DNA of 64,000 nucleotides. It comes from Sympetrum striolatum. Taxonomy: Eukaryota; Arthropoda; Insecta; Odonata; Libellulidae. The translations under genes were made by a program, and so were the position numbers. Where the stretch lies: the NCBI GenBank assembly GCA_947579665.1, contig OX388348.1, forward strand, positions 9,300,001 through 9,364,000. Reading direction: 5' to 3'. Below are positions 11,612 to 24,068 of the stretch, in pieces; position 1 is the stretch's first letter, and each line of letters starts with the position of its first letter. The notes below the pieces were generated by a model. It did not search any database, was not told the origin of the DNA, and worked only from the letters and a program-made list of their open reading frames with translations.

Positions 11612-12802
11612 GTAAGTATCCCAACCTCTGTGGGTGTCGTGTCGCAATTTTGTCGACGTGGTGCAAAAGGTGCGTTGGTGTGCGAATGACGCCTTCCAAT
11701 ACGTGTTCGCCGCAGATGTCGTTCCCTATCAGGGATTAATCGCTTTAATTTTACTTCTGATTCGTCGTTAAGGTGTTCTCCGAAAGAACGCTAATACCAT
11801 CGCTCCATTGCGTCCATTCTCAGGCACGCCGTTATGGTAATACTTATTATCAGATCGAATTATAAAAGAAGAAATTCGTAATTAGAAAAAGACGGTAGCT
11901 TATGCGAACGATATTTTAGTCTTGATTTTACAATTTTGAAATAATCGAAATCATTGGCAGCAGTTGAAGCACTAACTTTGTTTTTTTATTTACGTTCTGT
12001 TGACGAAATTTTATAAATTCTTCAACTTTACCTTCGTTGATTAAAGTTTTATATCAGAGATGAAATTAGCGTGAAGATTGTAGAAAAGTGAATAACGCTT
12101 TCGGTATGACGATCCTTTCGAATAAAAAGGCTCGTTTATTCGTGTTTATTTGATGAAAATCGCGATGAAAGTGCAGAAACATAAGAAGAGTGAAGACTAA
12201 ACCACGCCGATGAGTCTCTGCAGTTCACCAGCGGCAAATTCCCTTGCATTTCTCTCTCATTGAGAAGCTCTTCATCCTTCGATTCGTACGTCATCGAAGG
12301 CTTCTTTCTTTTCTATTTCCATAGTTGTTGTAAAATAGAATCTGTGACGACCTTCCGTATTGACTTCATCAAACTATTGCTCAGTGTTGATTTTGCTAGT
12401 TCTCCAACCTCTATCGAGATGTTGTTTCATTGTGAACAATTCTCAAACTGTTTTCTTATTTACCTCTAGTGTTTAAATTACGACAGGTTGCATATTCTGT
12501 ATTTTATTATTATGTTCGTATTTACGACATGTTACCCAAAGACTTTGTAATATAGAATTGTAACGGCAGAATAGAGAACACAGCTTACTATCGCTGAAAA
12601 CGTTAAGATTGAGATGAAAAGTTCTCAATTGGTGCGCGGTTATCCGCTCATTCAAAGTGAGGGAATTGTTTATTTTCCCACCAAAATATCATGTTCATTA
12701 CCAAGGCACTAAAAGATAATAAGAATATATGCACGTTAATTAATTATGTTTTAAATTAGTTTATGTTAGGAGATGATATTCGGTTGCATATAATTTATAA
12801 AA
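11612..12802. other. Unannotated stretch
   Basis: Nothing recognised on either strand. Confidence 0.5.
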
Positions 12803-12900
12803 CCCCAAGAAAAAACGGACTTGAAAAAATGTCTGACGGGGCCGGGTATCGAACCCGGGATCTTCTTCTATCCGGGAGGCTGCCTTAACTACCCAGAACC
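12803..12900 (-). mobile_element. SINE, family A, copy 1 (tRNA-derived)
   Basis: Read on the minus strand, an A-box-like gggtagttaaggcagcc is followed by a perfect T arm and B box, cccgggttcgatacccgg. Next come ccccgtc, which pairs partly with an acceptor-like segment, and a T-rich tail including aagtccgttttttcttgggg. A second copy lies at 54033-54130 with the same order of head, B box and tail, and this recurrence is the best evidence for a SINE family. Such elements are transcribed by Pol III from the internal boxes and depend on a partner LINE for movement. There is no coding capacity and no target-site duplication that I can define. Confidence 0.8.
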
Positions 12901-14959
12901 TTTTAAAAAGCCGTTTAATTTATAAATCGTCGGGCGGTAAGATTTTTACAGAAATATTTTTAATATCAGCCCCATATCTAAAATAAACGTTTGATGGTAA
13001 GTTGAAAGGTGTTTACGTAACAAGTTTGAAAGCCCTCTCGTGGGCTCAAGTGCTAACTAAGCGCGACAGGTGTTTTGGACGCCCTCTTTATCTCTTCGGA
13101 CGAATGTGTTTTCGCGTCGTGCCCTTTATTCGACTTTCCGAGAGAATTGTTGAAATTAAACGTCGGTCGCATTCGTTCCTCGCATATTAACAGCGACCGA
13201 TGCTTTAGAAATTTAGGGGTACATTCAGTCGTACAATTCCAAGGGAATATCAATGCGAACATTAAGTAAGTATTTGTTTTTTTTTTTGTGTTGATACAGC
13301 CTTTGGTGCGATGGTTAACCGTGGAAAGAACTTCGCAGAGTAATTTTGGTTCCAACAAATATTTATTAAAACGAAACTGTTTCGGGGCAAGAAGTTACCA
13401 GGACATTTCAGGACAGCGGAAAGAAATTTGAGATGTTCGATTTTAGTGAATATTTTGTGTTTTGCTTCATCGCTTATCAGAAAAAGGAAACAAAGTAGGT
13501 TTCATGGAGAAGCTCGTCAATGCAATCAATTAACTCGATGTTTTTAAATTATTAGATATTATTCAATCTATTCTTCGATTTCTACTTCTTGTTGACATGG
13601 CAGCAACAACATATCTAAACCCGGTAGGATTAGTAAATGATGCATCTAAGTAACCTCTGTGATGGAAATCATTCATGATTAATATGATGATAAATAGGAA
13701 AAGATACTCGGCATATTCACTCCATTAGCTGATCTCCATAAATTTAATTTAAAACGATCTCAAATAGCTTATCTAATTTTAACAATGTTTAAAAATGCCA
13801 TTTTTCGCACTTTATGCATCATTATTTACACCACTTATTTAATTTTTTGTTTCAACTTTTATCCATTTTTCTTTCATCGAGCTTCACGGGGATTAATTTT
13901 ATCGAGGTAAAATATTTCACAAAATTGCGAAATAATACTGATCTTATCGTAGTTTTTCTTTTCGTAAATTCTAATAAGAATAATACGTCAATATCTCGGC
14001 ATGGATAAAAGACGACGCTCAAAATAGTAAAGATGTTTGCGTGTGCGACAGCCAAACTGCCCCAAGTAACGCAAAGATTTGGGTGTGACCATTCTTCTCA
14101 TTCCAGTGACGACGTCGAATTTCTGTAATTGCGTGACAACGGACGATTTGTGTAATTCATTACGATTTTGCGAATTGCGATTCCGATGTTAAATTCTCGA
14201 AGAACTTGGGGAACAAAAAGAAACAACAGGAATGCACGTAGTTTGATGCTGTACGACATTGCGAGGTCACCGACCTGAGTGGAGAGAAACATTCGAGACA
14301 TGAGATCTGTCGCCCTAAATTCTCCACAATGATTCAATACCATTGTTTTCTTTTCTGATAATTCACCTCTGTTCTACGCATAGTTAACGCCAGATTAAAA
14401 CATTTGGCTTGTTGATAGTATTTTTGGAACATATATGGGGTTTACAAGTTTTTAGGCCTGTAATTGGCCACTACTTATTACTTTTTATTCATCATGAAGT
14501 TCCACCAGATCGCTCTGGACACTATTAATTTTATCAAATACAGGTCGCCTATAATTCTTCGAACGAATCGCTTTTCTTTTTTCAAGTCGTCTTATCTCGC
14601 TTGAATGTTATCCACGATATTTGAAGCCACCGCAGCCGTATGTGTGTTATGAATTTTATTCTTTTGGAATCTTGTTTTTGGAAATGTTGTTTCCTATGTA
14701 ATCGTGAACTAAGTTTTGTTTTTATTCATTTTATCAGAAGAACGTAGGTTGAAAATGAAGTTGGAAGTTCGCTATTATTTCAATGTTTTTAATTATTCGG
14801 TTGTTGAACCTGTGGTTTACATTGCCGTGTCGGTGATGGCTCCTCTTGAAGAGGAAAGAGTAGTGGCTAGAGAATAATTCCCTTCGTTTCTATGAGGTCA
14901 TTGCTCTCTCTATGGCCAGAGTAATTAATTGGGTGGGAGCGTGACGAAATTCGACTAGA
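12901..14959. other. Unannotated AT-rich stretch
   Basis: No gene recognised. Frames around 13002-13358 are open on both strands without a known domain. A tRNA-like look near 13300-13350 was judged too weak to annotate. Confidence 0.45.
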
Positions 14960-15343
14960 TTAGAAGCTGCGTGAACGGCTTCCTCGTTCCTCCTTCATAG
15001 TTTTTCTTGCTACAATTTTTTCCTTTCCGGTCGTTCGAGAGCGTTTCTTAAGCTTGCATTTTTTGTCCCTCGCAAGGAGAGGGTGAATGCTAGCTTGTTT
15101 GTCAGACTGCGTCTTTTTAAGCCCCATTAACGACTTGGACATAATTATTTCTTGAAAACTTGATTTTACTGAGTAGATAGTTAAGTAACTGTGAATGATA
15201 CATTTAGTGAGAACGGAAACGTGCGACATTAAAGATTGGTGTTTCATCCCCTGAGTTTGAATGAAGAGAGTTACTGTTGCAATGAGTTGGAGGTATTTCC
15301 AAATCAGCAAGTATCCATAACTGTGGCAAAAGTAAAAGGACAA
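14960..15343 (-). other. Unrecognised 127-codon open frame
   Basis: One of the three longest uninterrupted frames in the window. It begins MSFYFCHSYG, has a hydrophobic first third, and ends in a lysine- and arginine-rich stretch. It contains no known domain, no clear splice signals and no codon pattern that sets it apart. Frames of this length are expected by chance in 64 kb, so it is recorded only as a possibility. Confidence 0.1.
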
Positions 15344-16211
15344 GTAATTCAGATTAAATTAAAACTACACTCAATGATATTCGAATGAAATTCGCTATGA
15401 CAATTTATGAAACACGCGCTCAGATAAAAATATTTTATTTCGTACATATTTAAACTACAGAATTCCACCATTTTTCGATATGAACGCCGCTTAAATTCGA
15501 GCATTTGCGTTTCAACAGTTGGAAAATCTCTATTCCATAAATTCCACCGCCAGGGATTGCAGCCAAACAGCATTTGCGAATTTTAATCATCGTCGTGGAA
15601 GTGCAATTCTTCAAGTGAGTGAACCAAATTCAGCGATTGAAGCAGATCTTCTCCCCAATCGGCACATCGCCTTTCTTCCGTTCATTGCTTCTTTGGTTTA
15701 TCCCTTTGGAGAGGATCGCTTCTTCTTTCACCACGCTATCTGTTTACATCAGAGTACCTGCTAAACTTAGCATATTATGAATTAATCTTTCAGCTCCGTA
15801 ATTCATTAATAATTCGTTACTTTATGAACTTTTTCGAATGCTTTATCTTCAGCAAACCTTTATGAATCAAACAACCTTTAAATAACTAAAACATTACGAT
15901 ATTAGCATAAAATTAGGAGAGCGAGGAAGAAGTTGAAGAAGACGATGTTACTTGATAGTGAAATAGAACGGGACGCAAATGTTAATGCTAATGTGTATGA
16001 TTCTGTAAAGAGTTTGCAACTCGATGTTTGACACTTCAACGAAGCGTTATAGGGAAGTGATTGCAAGGACGGATAATGACGTTTGGTCGTTTTTTTCCCC
16101 AGGCTATAAGAGATGCTAATAGGGAGGATTGAATAATGGTGGTGTATTATACTCCCTGCCATACGCCTCTGGCGGCTCACAGGGTATATATATATAAATC
16201 TAAAAATTCTA
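15344..16211. other. Unannotated stretch
   Basis: No recognised gene. A short TA microsatellite lies at about 16183-16195, immediately before the LINE relic. Confidence 0.45.
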
Positions 16212-16915
16212 AATCAAACAGTAGTAAATGCTCTTAGCGATAAAAGCAAGGTAGTTTGGTATGAAAATTAACGTAAGTCAAACTAAAGCTTTGAGATTCA
16301 CTAAGGGAAAGAAATAAATTAACTATTAGGGAGGATGGGGAAAAACTAGAGTAGGTGGATAAATTTTCTTACTTAGGAAGTACTCTCTCTTGGGGCGGAA
16401 GATGTAAAGATGAGGTTCGTAAAGAATAGCCTTGGAGAAGGAAGCCCATATGAAGCGAAGGGAATTAATGACCTAAGGTCTTGATAAAGGAATCAGGAAA
16501 AGATAGGTGAAATCCCTGGTCTGGAGTGTGTTGCTCTATGGGTGCGAAACGTGGACTTAAAAAATGGAAGAAGTTAATCGTTTGGAGGCTTTCGAAATGT
16601 GGGTATGGCGTAGAATGGGAAAAGTTAGTTGGGTTGATAGAAAAGCAAACACGGAGGTGTTAGAGATGGTTGGGGAGGAGAGGGCTTTGATTGACGTGAT
16701 TAAGCATAGTCAGAAGAAATGGGTGGGCCAAATATTGAGGGGAGAGGGATTATTGAAGGCTGTAATTGAGGGTAGGATTCAGGGGAAAAAACAGAGGGGA
16801 AGACAGAGACAAAAGTTGTTGGATGTCATAAGGGGTGGGGTTAACTATAAGGAAATGAAGGAAGGCACTTGATAGGGATTTTTGATTGTACATGAACCTA
16901 CCGATAAGTAGGTAA
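16212..16915 (+). pseudogene. C-terminal relic of a LINE reverse-transcriptase ORF
   Basis: Across three reading frames the sequence follows the end of an insect endonuclease/reverse-transcriptase polyprotein in the expected order. It shows GMKINVSQTKALRF (the thumb region after the catalytic domain), VDKFSYLGSTLSWGGRC, VKSLVWSVLLYGCETWT, RLEAFEMWVWRRMGKVSW, then a basic IQGKKQRGRQRQKLLD segment, and finally MNLPISR before a stop. The longest intact part is 16564-16872. It is broken by frameshifts near 16320, 16440 and 16865 and by in-frame stops near 16474, 16504 and 16558. The catalytic YxDD region and the endonuclease are absent, so the copy is dead and 5'-truncated, as is usual for target-primed insertions. 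I would place it near the RTE/jockey-like elements often misannotated as craniofacial development protein 2, but the clade is not certain. No polyA or simple-repeat tail is obvious. Confidence 0.92.
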
Positions 16916-19880
16916 AACATAAGAAAGTTTTTCGTTTGAAGATAACGGAAGCGTCGCTGTACTTTTTAGTTCTCGTCGGAGGAAATTTGCTTGTGAATTA
17001 AATGACGAGAAGCACCCGAATTCCCAGTAGTCACTTTCACAGACTGACGCTTGCGTATTCCACACTCGCAACCCGAATGTCTTTGCGCAAGTGAACAGCG
17101 GAATAAAAATTGTTTTTTCGATGTTATCGCTCAACTTCAAAGAAGCCTACGTCCATAGCTGCTGTCGTCTGTCTTATCAGATACGCAGGACACGTTAATC
17201 CCACTTCCAAAAAGAGGAAGAATGTTTCATAGCTTCAGATTGGGCATGCGCAGATGAAAAAGGTAGAGCGGTGAAATCGGTTCACGATTTCTAGGTATAT
17301 TCGTGCTTTGAATGTGGAACATAGAAACGCGCATATTCAAAGAACTTCGTCAAGACCCAGAGAATCAGGTAGAGCTGTTATTTTGTTAGATAAGGCTTAT
17401 CTGACCTAAATTTTAAAAATATATCCAATCCAAAAACAAACCTGAACACGAGCGCAGTTTGATCCTTAAGGCCATTTTGGAACGTTATGAGGACACGATA
17501 ATTGATACCTTTCAATATAAACATATTTGCAATCTAGACTAAGAATGGTGAACTACTTTTCTCCAGTTTTTCAAATTATCAAAATTTCACTGAAACTGAG
17601 CTAAACACCAGAAAGGAAAGTATCCGAAAGCATTTCTTTGTAAGGACGCGAAGAGTTAATCGAGGAAAGAATTTGGAATTCGTACAAGATGACCCTCATC
17701 GATCGATTATGAATGTTTACTGTGAAATTTGGGAAGAAGCATAAACTGCAAAATCATTGATTATACATTACGTGAGGGGTATACGTATCTCTTTAGAACT
17801 GTTGGGGCATATTCGTTATATTTTTTCGTTCTTAGGGAAGATTCGTTTCACAAAGAATGCAAGTCTGCAGAGACGAAATTGTTAGATTCTAAGATTCGAT
17901 TTGTTACACAATTTTAAGAGTACGGAAGTTGTTGAAAGGAGTACAAATCACCCTTTAAGAATAACTCGAATGAATTATTGAGGATTCACTCGGCTTTTTA
18001 TTTATTTAATCAATATAAATATAAACATTGCTTTGCAACTTTTATTTCAATATTTACTTTGCTTTAGTCGGTCTTTCTTTGTCTCTTCTCATTACGTCTC
18101 GAATCGAGAATCAATCGGTAATTTACTCAGAACGCTGCCTTCGTTAGACTGGATTTCGATACAGGACTTCCATAATGCATGCAACAATCAACAAAGGTGT
18201 GTCATGATAGTTCCCATTAAATAAACGTATACACAATCGTTCTGAGGACCCAAAAAGATCGCCATTCTCGTTATTAATTATCCCAGAATAAATCTTATGG
18301 ATAATCTGGAACTTTAGAGGGTAAGAGTGTGTTTAAAAATGTTCAACGTACCAAAAACAAAATTGTATATTTATAATGAGCAGAATGGTCGGAAAATGGG
18401 TGTGGAGCAAACAATGCTTTTTCCGTTGCATGGCATCGACCTCATGAATAAACATCGGAGGCTATTGAGGTCGTCCTAGATCACTGTGACGAGGTGCTTG
18501 GGAGAGGAAAAAAGGTAATCGCTTTTTTCATTGTTTCCAACGCTTGGAATGTTTCCTTAATAACGGTGTTTATCTGTTCGGGGTAATGAAGGGTCGAAGA
18601 TTGATTGGGAATTCATTAATAATCGACAGTGTGCATTGGAGATTAGATTGAGCGTAGCTGATGGATTTGCTGGAGAAAATACTCTGGTGGTCGCTTTTGA
18701 AATTAAATTCTCTTTCATTGTACGTTTTGGGGTCCTTTGGCTGTAATTAAACAATTTCCGAAAATGCCGACGGCCTATGAAAGTAAACAATACCGACAAT
18801 TGACGATTTTGGTTGAATATTTAAGCCTGAAATTTATTTATTTTGTATCTCTGCCTGCTACATTGGCGTCGCTGGAATCAGCCGTGTGTAAGTTCATTCA
18901 ATGTCACTTAAACATATCAATTAAATGTAATATTACTTAAATGATTACTTGTGACCGTCAAGTTAGTATTGACCGCATTAATTAAATTTTATTCCGAATT
19001 TTCGCTTTCCGATATTCTTCTTATAACCACCTGCTGCTAACATTTCTTGCCGATTACGCTATAATAATTTCTATTCTGTTGATCTCTTCCATTTACTATG
19101 TTTCATTCGAATATCGCTTGAACTCACTCTTAAAAGCGTAAACTGAAGTACGTATAAGTAAAAGAGGGAAACTTTAAACGTATATATTTGGTTGGAATTT
19201 TCGTGTTCTATCCACGAAGATGGGATTATGCGAAGGGATCAATCAATCGCGGATGCCGTTTTATATTTAAAAGCGATTCTCTTTCGATTTGTGAATCATA
19301 GTATTTCTGAAAATGTTTTGTCGAGGTCACTCGTCGTTAGCTCGCGTTAAAAATTCCTGTGTTCTCAAGACTGCTTCCCATAAGTCACGAAACGCACCAT
19401 TTGTGCAACTCTGCGTGCCTAATTAACTATGCAGTAATTGAATCCCAACGAAGTTACTGAGTCGCGGGCATACGTGGAAGTACATCTACGCCATTGAATA
19501 TGAAAAATGCATCTGCGTATGCATCGATATTTTAATATTCTTCGAGAAGAAAGATTTATATCTTTGCATCCTTGCTTCTCGCTTACAAATTTAGAAGAGC
19601 TCATCAATCTTGATACTCGATGCTACAGCTAAATCCGTATTGCTGACAGCCTCGCTGTCGATAAATACATTATTCTTTTATTGATTAACATGCTAAACAA
19701 AAGGGGATTTGAAGCCGGAACTCGTCTTAAGTTTTTGACCAGAGTCAAAACATATGGAGGATAAATAAACTTCATTTGTCTAAGTTACTATTATTTCATT
19801 AGATAATGTCTAATTTCGCTGAAAGGAATGATATCATTTAGAAATGAAAGCAAAAATATGTAGGAGAGAAAAGGCGACAT
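16916..19880. other. Unannotated AT-rich stretch
   Basis: No recognised gene, RNA or repeat. Small frames (for example 17729-17917 and 18557-18940) look like chance. Confidence 0.5.
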
Positions 19881-19911
19881 TTCAACATGAAAACTACCTT
19901 TTCATGTTGAA
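19881..19911. repeat. Perfect 13-bp stem hairpin
   Basis: ttcaacatgaaaa at 19881-19893 is mirrored by its reverse complement at 19899-19911 around the loop ctacc. It is isolated, with no T-run or other motif nearby. Confidence 0.8.
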
Positions 19912-22478
19912 GCGGCTGATCCTTGACAAAGCCCTTAGAAATTCCATCACAAAATATACGTATGCATAAAATACGTATCGAGACCAAATGATTATGTATT
20001 TGAGATTAAATTGTGTGGTTAAAATGCCTAATAGGTTTAGTTTACTAAAATCGAACCTGAAAATCGGATATAGTATCCGCCTCGCGATGATTATCTGCCT
20101 GTAAAAAATCAATAGAATAACGAGATCCTCTGGGGAAGGTTTCCATAACGTAATTTTCGTAAGAAAGTTGATCTCGAAAAGGGAATATCAGGGACCTAAA
20201 GAATATTTTAAATAAACTCTGGAAATCTCTGGTGATCACGGCCGTCAAATAAGCGCGTTCAACTCATAAAGGGAATCACGCAAATAAAGCAGATAGTGAG
20301 GAATGGAAAGTGAAGGGCATGGATAGAAACGCCCCGCTGCATTTGTTGGCGGCTGCAGATTATTCTTCGTGTCCTCGCTGCCAAAAGGTGCTGCATCTCA
20401 AGTTCTCTGTATTCTGCGTAGCACCTCTCGCTCTCATCCATCCAATCCGAGCTGAGGCATCGATTTTGTTGAAACATTCTCTTAGCAGACTTATCCACAA
20501 CTGATTTAATGTTAAATTTTGTATCTCTTGTTCCTGCTGCCTTTTCCGGATGAATGGAATATTTTCCGGTCGTTTCTTAGTACAGGATTGTAACGAATGA
20601 ATATCTCATTTACTTTCGTCTCAGTCTTATTCGTGGCCGAGCCGAAAGTTACTGAGTGATGTTGAATAGCGACATTAATGCCCCCTGTAGACTGATAGCA
20701 GAGTCATTACGCTTCACTTGCGTGAACTTTTCCCCATAATAGGAATCGACGAGGAAAGCAAACTCCTCGTCATGTATGCCTCATTGCCCGCTCTTGGTAG
20801 CTGATGCTGGGGGAGATGAGGTTGTTCTTTGCTGGTATAGAATTGGCAAACTCAGAAGCTGTCGGCATTCCTTGACTTTGCCAAGTATATTGCAAGCAGC
20901 TAAAGCTAAAACTTAATTGCGAAGTTTTTAAGATTGCATTTTCAGAAACTGTAACTGATGGGAGGGAATCAATTCACGCAGATTTTGTCAATTAAATACG
21001 TTAATTACTTTGAAGAGGTCATTCTTCCGTTGCCATGTTTCGACCACTGAAAAGTATTTTTGGAGGCTATTTCGCCACATCGATTTCGTTTCGTATCGAC
21101 CGGAGTGTGTCCTCGCACTTTAAGGGGATAAATACACTTCTTCGGAAGGGATTTTCAAATGAAAGGCTTTGCGATGAGTGGCACTCAATGGAATGAGGAT
21201 CCATTCGTCATTGTCAAATTTGGAGAGGCCCTCTTTTGTATGACAAACTAGTAACTATTGTTCGGGATTTTCCACATTTCTTGCGGTAGAACCTAGCTTA
21301 AATGCTTTAACTTGAAAATTCTTCAATAAATTATATTTATCAAATTTATAAAAATAAACTTTTAATTTTTTAAATTTACGAAGGCATTAGTCATCTGTTC
21401 TAACAAAATAAAATCGATCTTTAGGAATGGTGTTTAAGGAATTGTTTCTAGAAGGCGTGGATATAGGCATTCAGCTGTTTAGTTCTAATATCGATGAATT
21501 TATCGCCTGCGAAATTTTTGGCTATGGATTGAACGACTGTTCTGTCCTAAAGAGAAGATTTCTTTTGAGTTATTCACCCGAAATACTTTTCTATCGGACT
21601 ACAAATGAAACCGTGCGACACTAATCCTCTTTCATGCACCAACTACACCCTGTTGTTACAATAACCAACGCTGGTTGGTTACCTTTAACTCTTTCCCCTC
21701 CTTTTTGCGATATCGGTGAATAGAGTCAGGGAACTTCATGTTTTCGCGTCACCAAGGCGACACGAGGGGCAAATGCAAATGTAATAGCAATCCAAGCGGA
21801 AGTTGTGTGGATCTCGTAACTGCTAATAATAGTGTGTGAGTAAATTCAGTTCCACGTGGTCCGAGGGTGCGGTCCATGCCACATTCTTCCCTATACATAT
21901 GCCTAGCACGTCTTCTGCGATGTTCGTGGAATGATGAAGAGGAGCGCCCAACATGATGACTACAGCTCTTGGTGCACCAGAGTTCGAAAATATGTTACGA
22001 GACTCGGTTAAACCCAGGGAAATCTCGCGGTACTCAGATAACTGCGTTTAACGCACTCTTTAAATTTCGCATCAAATATGCACACCAGTTGTGGTATAGT
22101 TGGTAATTTTACCGTAGTGCGTTTAGGAAAAGGTGACACCTAAACTGCCTAAGTGATGGAATCGACTTCTCAATCTTTGTAGTCCGATGAGCGAATTTAA
22201 AGAGCGTCTAAAATGAACGCGGGCATAACGTCCGCCGCATTATTTGAAGCAGGAATGAGAAGAACATGCTTTGTTTGGATTTTTGTGGATGTTCACATCA
22301 GTCAGCAAGGATTCGTCTGCCAAGGCAGAAAAAACTCTTAGAAAAATTATTTACTAAGGCCACTCGTTTGCCGAGGTACCGGTGAGCTGACTTTTTTCAC
22401 ATTTTGCTCTCTTTAATTCAAATCCGGACTGAAGCTAGCGATCGTTTAGTGAGCCGCGAAGATTGAATGCCTATGAAG
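19912..22478. other. Unannotated stretch
   Basis: No gene recognised. At about 22090-22110 an A-box-like gtggtatagttggtaatttt is present. The only B-box-like match (ggaatcgacttc, about 22158) is degenerate and too far away. It may be an old SINE head but is not annotated as such. Confidence 0.45.
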
Positions 22479-22636
22479 ACTCAGCACTACTTCTCAAGTA
22501 AATATTTGAGGAAAAAGGAAACCTCATGATCGCATGATCAATCAAATTTTAATAAAATTCGAATCCACTAAGGTAGAAGAGAATGTCTTCTAATTATTTG
22601 GATTATTTTATAATAATTGACAGTAAAATTGCATCC
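22479..22636 (+). repeat. Diverged direct repeat, left copy
   Basis: This stretch and 23903-24068 share an ordered series of blocks: ctcaNtaaatatttgaggaa, catgatcNNtNa, ttaataaaatt, cacttaagtagaagagaa-like, ttcttatNNNaTgtattatt-like, and attgNatcc. The copies are about 1.43 kb apart in the same orientation and clearly diverged with small indels. They could be two copies of one dispersed repeat, or old terminal repeats of a miniature LTR-type element. Clear tg...ca ends and a target duplication are not seen. Confidence 0.7.
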
Positions 22637-23405
22637 TCCTACTCTGAGGTATCTCTTTACGACGTGGCCACTCCATTAGTGAGGCTTCCGTTTTTAGATG
22701 CCATATATATCATTGGCCGTGCAAAGACAGCACCATGCTCTTTCGGAGAACTTCATTCACCAGTCTTTTTACCCTCTCAGTTACCTCGTTAGCGAGGTCT
22801 ATGCGAGCTCTTTCTTCCACTCAGCTCAGATGCGTTGTAAAGGAAACCCTATCCGAAAATCTTAATAAACGCTTAGTTGTTTCAACCGAAGGCTCAATCA
22901 ATCTATATACAAACAATGATTAGAAAATACGTTTAAAATCTCACATGTTTAACTTTGATGTATAGTTCTTAAATATGACCATTCTTGGTGCCACATCATC
23001 GAAACAATCATAGTGAGATGTGCTTGTTATTACATCTCTCGGATAATACTTGTTACTTCCCCTAAAATTCCTCTGCTCAGTAAAAATCTCAATAATGTCT
23101 TTAAGCGGAGTTATTACTCATCCGCGAAAGAAAATATTTTAGACTCTTCGGTTTAATTTTACACCGTAAATATAATTTAGAATATGAATTAGAATTACAA
23201 TAGTCTTTCGATCTGCATGAACAAATTGGTTATTAGTCCTTTTTCTATGGAGAGTGTACTTATATCCTCTAAGAACTTAAAGAATATTATCTGTTGTTAT
23301 ATTCAGTGAAAATTTAGAACTAATTTGCATTTTTGTCATATCGTACACTAAGTGTCTTTACGGTTTTCTGAAATTATATATTTCGAGATATCGTGAAAAA
23401 TGTAG
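22637..23405. other. Interval between the direct repeats, AT-rich part
   Basis: No recognised gene. Frames at 22583-22923 are short and without known domain. No primer-binding site or polypurine tract is visible next to the left repeat. Confidence 0.4.
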
Positions 23406-23894
23406 TTGACTGAGACAGTTTCTCTCAGAATCTTCCTCGAGATAACCTACCGTAACATAGGCGTATCGAAATACCACTACCATTTACCAAAGTCCCAAGA
23501 GAGACCCCTGAAGAATCCTGGAAGACAAAATTACTTTTTTAGCCGTTTGTTCTCTTACAATATTTCCACCAAACCGCGTTTAAATGACCGGTGCTTCGCC
23601 GGCTGCCCCTGCATTTCTCCGAAAACCATTGAGGATTTCCAGAGACCTTTCTCGCACCTCTGCGAAAGAACAATACGCAGTGGTTCTCGGTTGGCCATCG
23701 CACGGGTCGTCTGCCGGTGTCTTTGGAGATTCCTCACCTGTCGCTCCTCCCCTTTTGGGGCTGCCAAAAGGGAAGTCGGGCGGGGCCCGTCTCAGGTGGG
23801 TGGTGAAAAGGTCGTTAAAGGATCGCCGGGAATGCTGGGAAAAATATGCGCTCCTCCGGAGATTTCAACGCGTGCCTTTGACTTCGTTAAATGA
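23406..23894 (+). other. Longest open frame in the window, in a GC-rich island (unrecognised)
   Basis: This is a 162-codon frame that begins at TTG rather than ATG. Another plus frame (23584-23925) and a minus frame (23555-23767) overlap it. The stretch 23580-23880 is visibly richer in GC and CpG than its surroundings. It contains a small hairpin, cccttttgg (23750-23758) with ccaaaaggg (23764-23772). Three overlapping open frames usually mean that the base composition removes stops, not that a gene is present. No domain is recognised, and no convincing acceptor or donor brackets it. It could be an exon, a piece of an unknown transposon, or a regulatory CpG-rich segment. Confidence 0.15.
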
Positions 23895-23902
23895 AGGCAA
23901 AC

Positions 23903-24068
23903 GCTCACTACCACACCTCGAGTAAATATTTGAGGAAAAAGAAAATATTTTCATCTCAATATCACATGATCGATAATGGTTTAATAAAATTGTAAACCAC
24001 TTAAGTAGAAGAGAAGAGCCTTCTTATCACATGTATTATTTAATAATCATTGAAGTAACATTGAATCC
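23903..24068 (+). repeat. Diverged direct repeat, right copy
   Basis: Partner of 22479-22636. The best-conserved block is gtaaatatttgaggaaaaag at about 23921-23941. The GC-rich island ends only a few bases before it. Confidence 0.7.

Noticed and set aside
13295..13352. tRNA-like impression (ggtgcgatggttaacc … ggttccaac)
   Set aside because: The B box lacks the ttcga core, and the arms do not pair.
22090..22170. tRNA-like element starting gtggtatagttggtaa
   Set aside because: The only B-box candidate is degenerate and about 65 bp from the A box. It is mentioned in the region note only.
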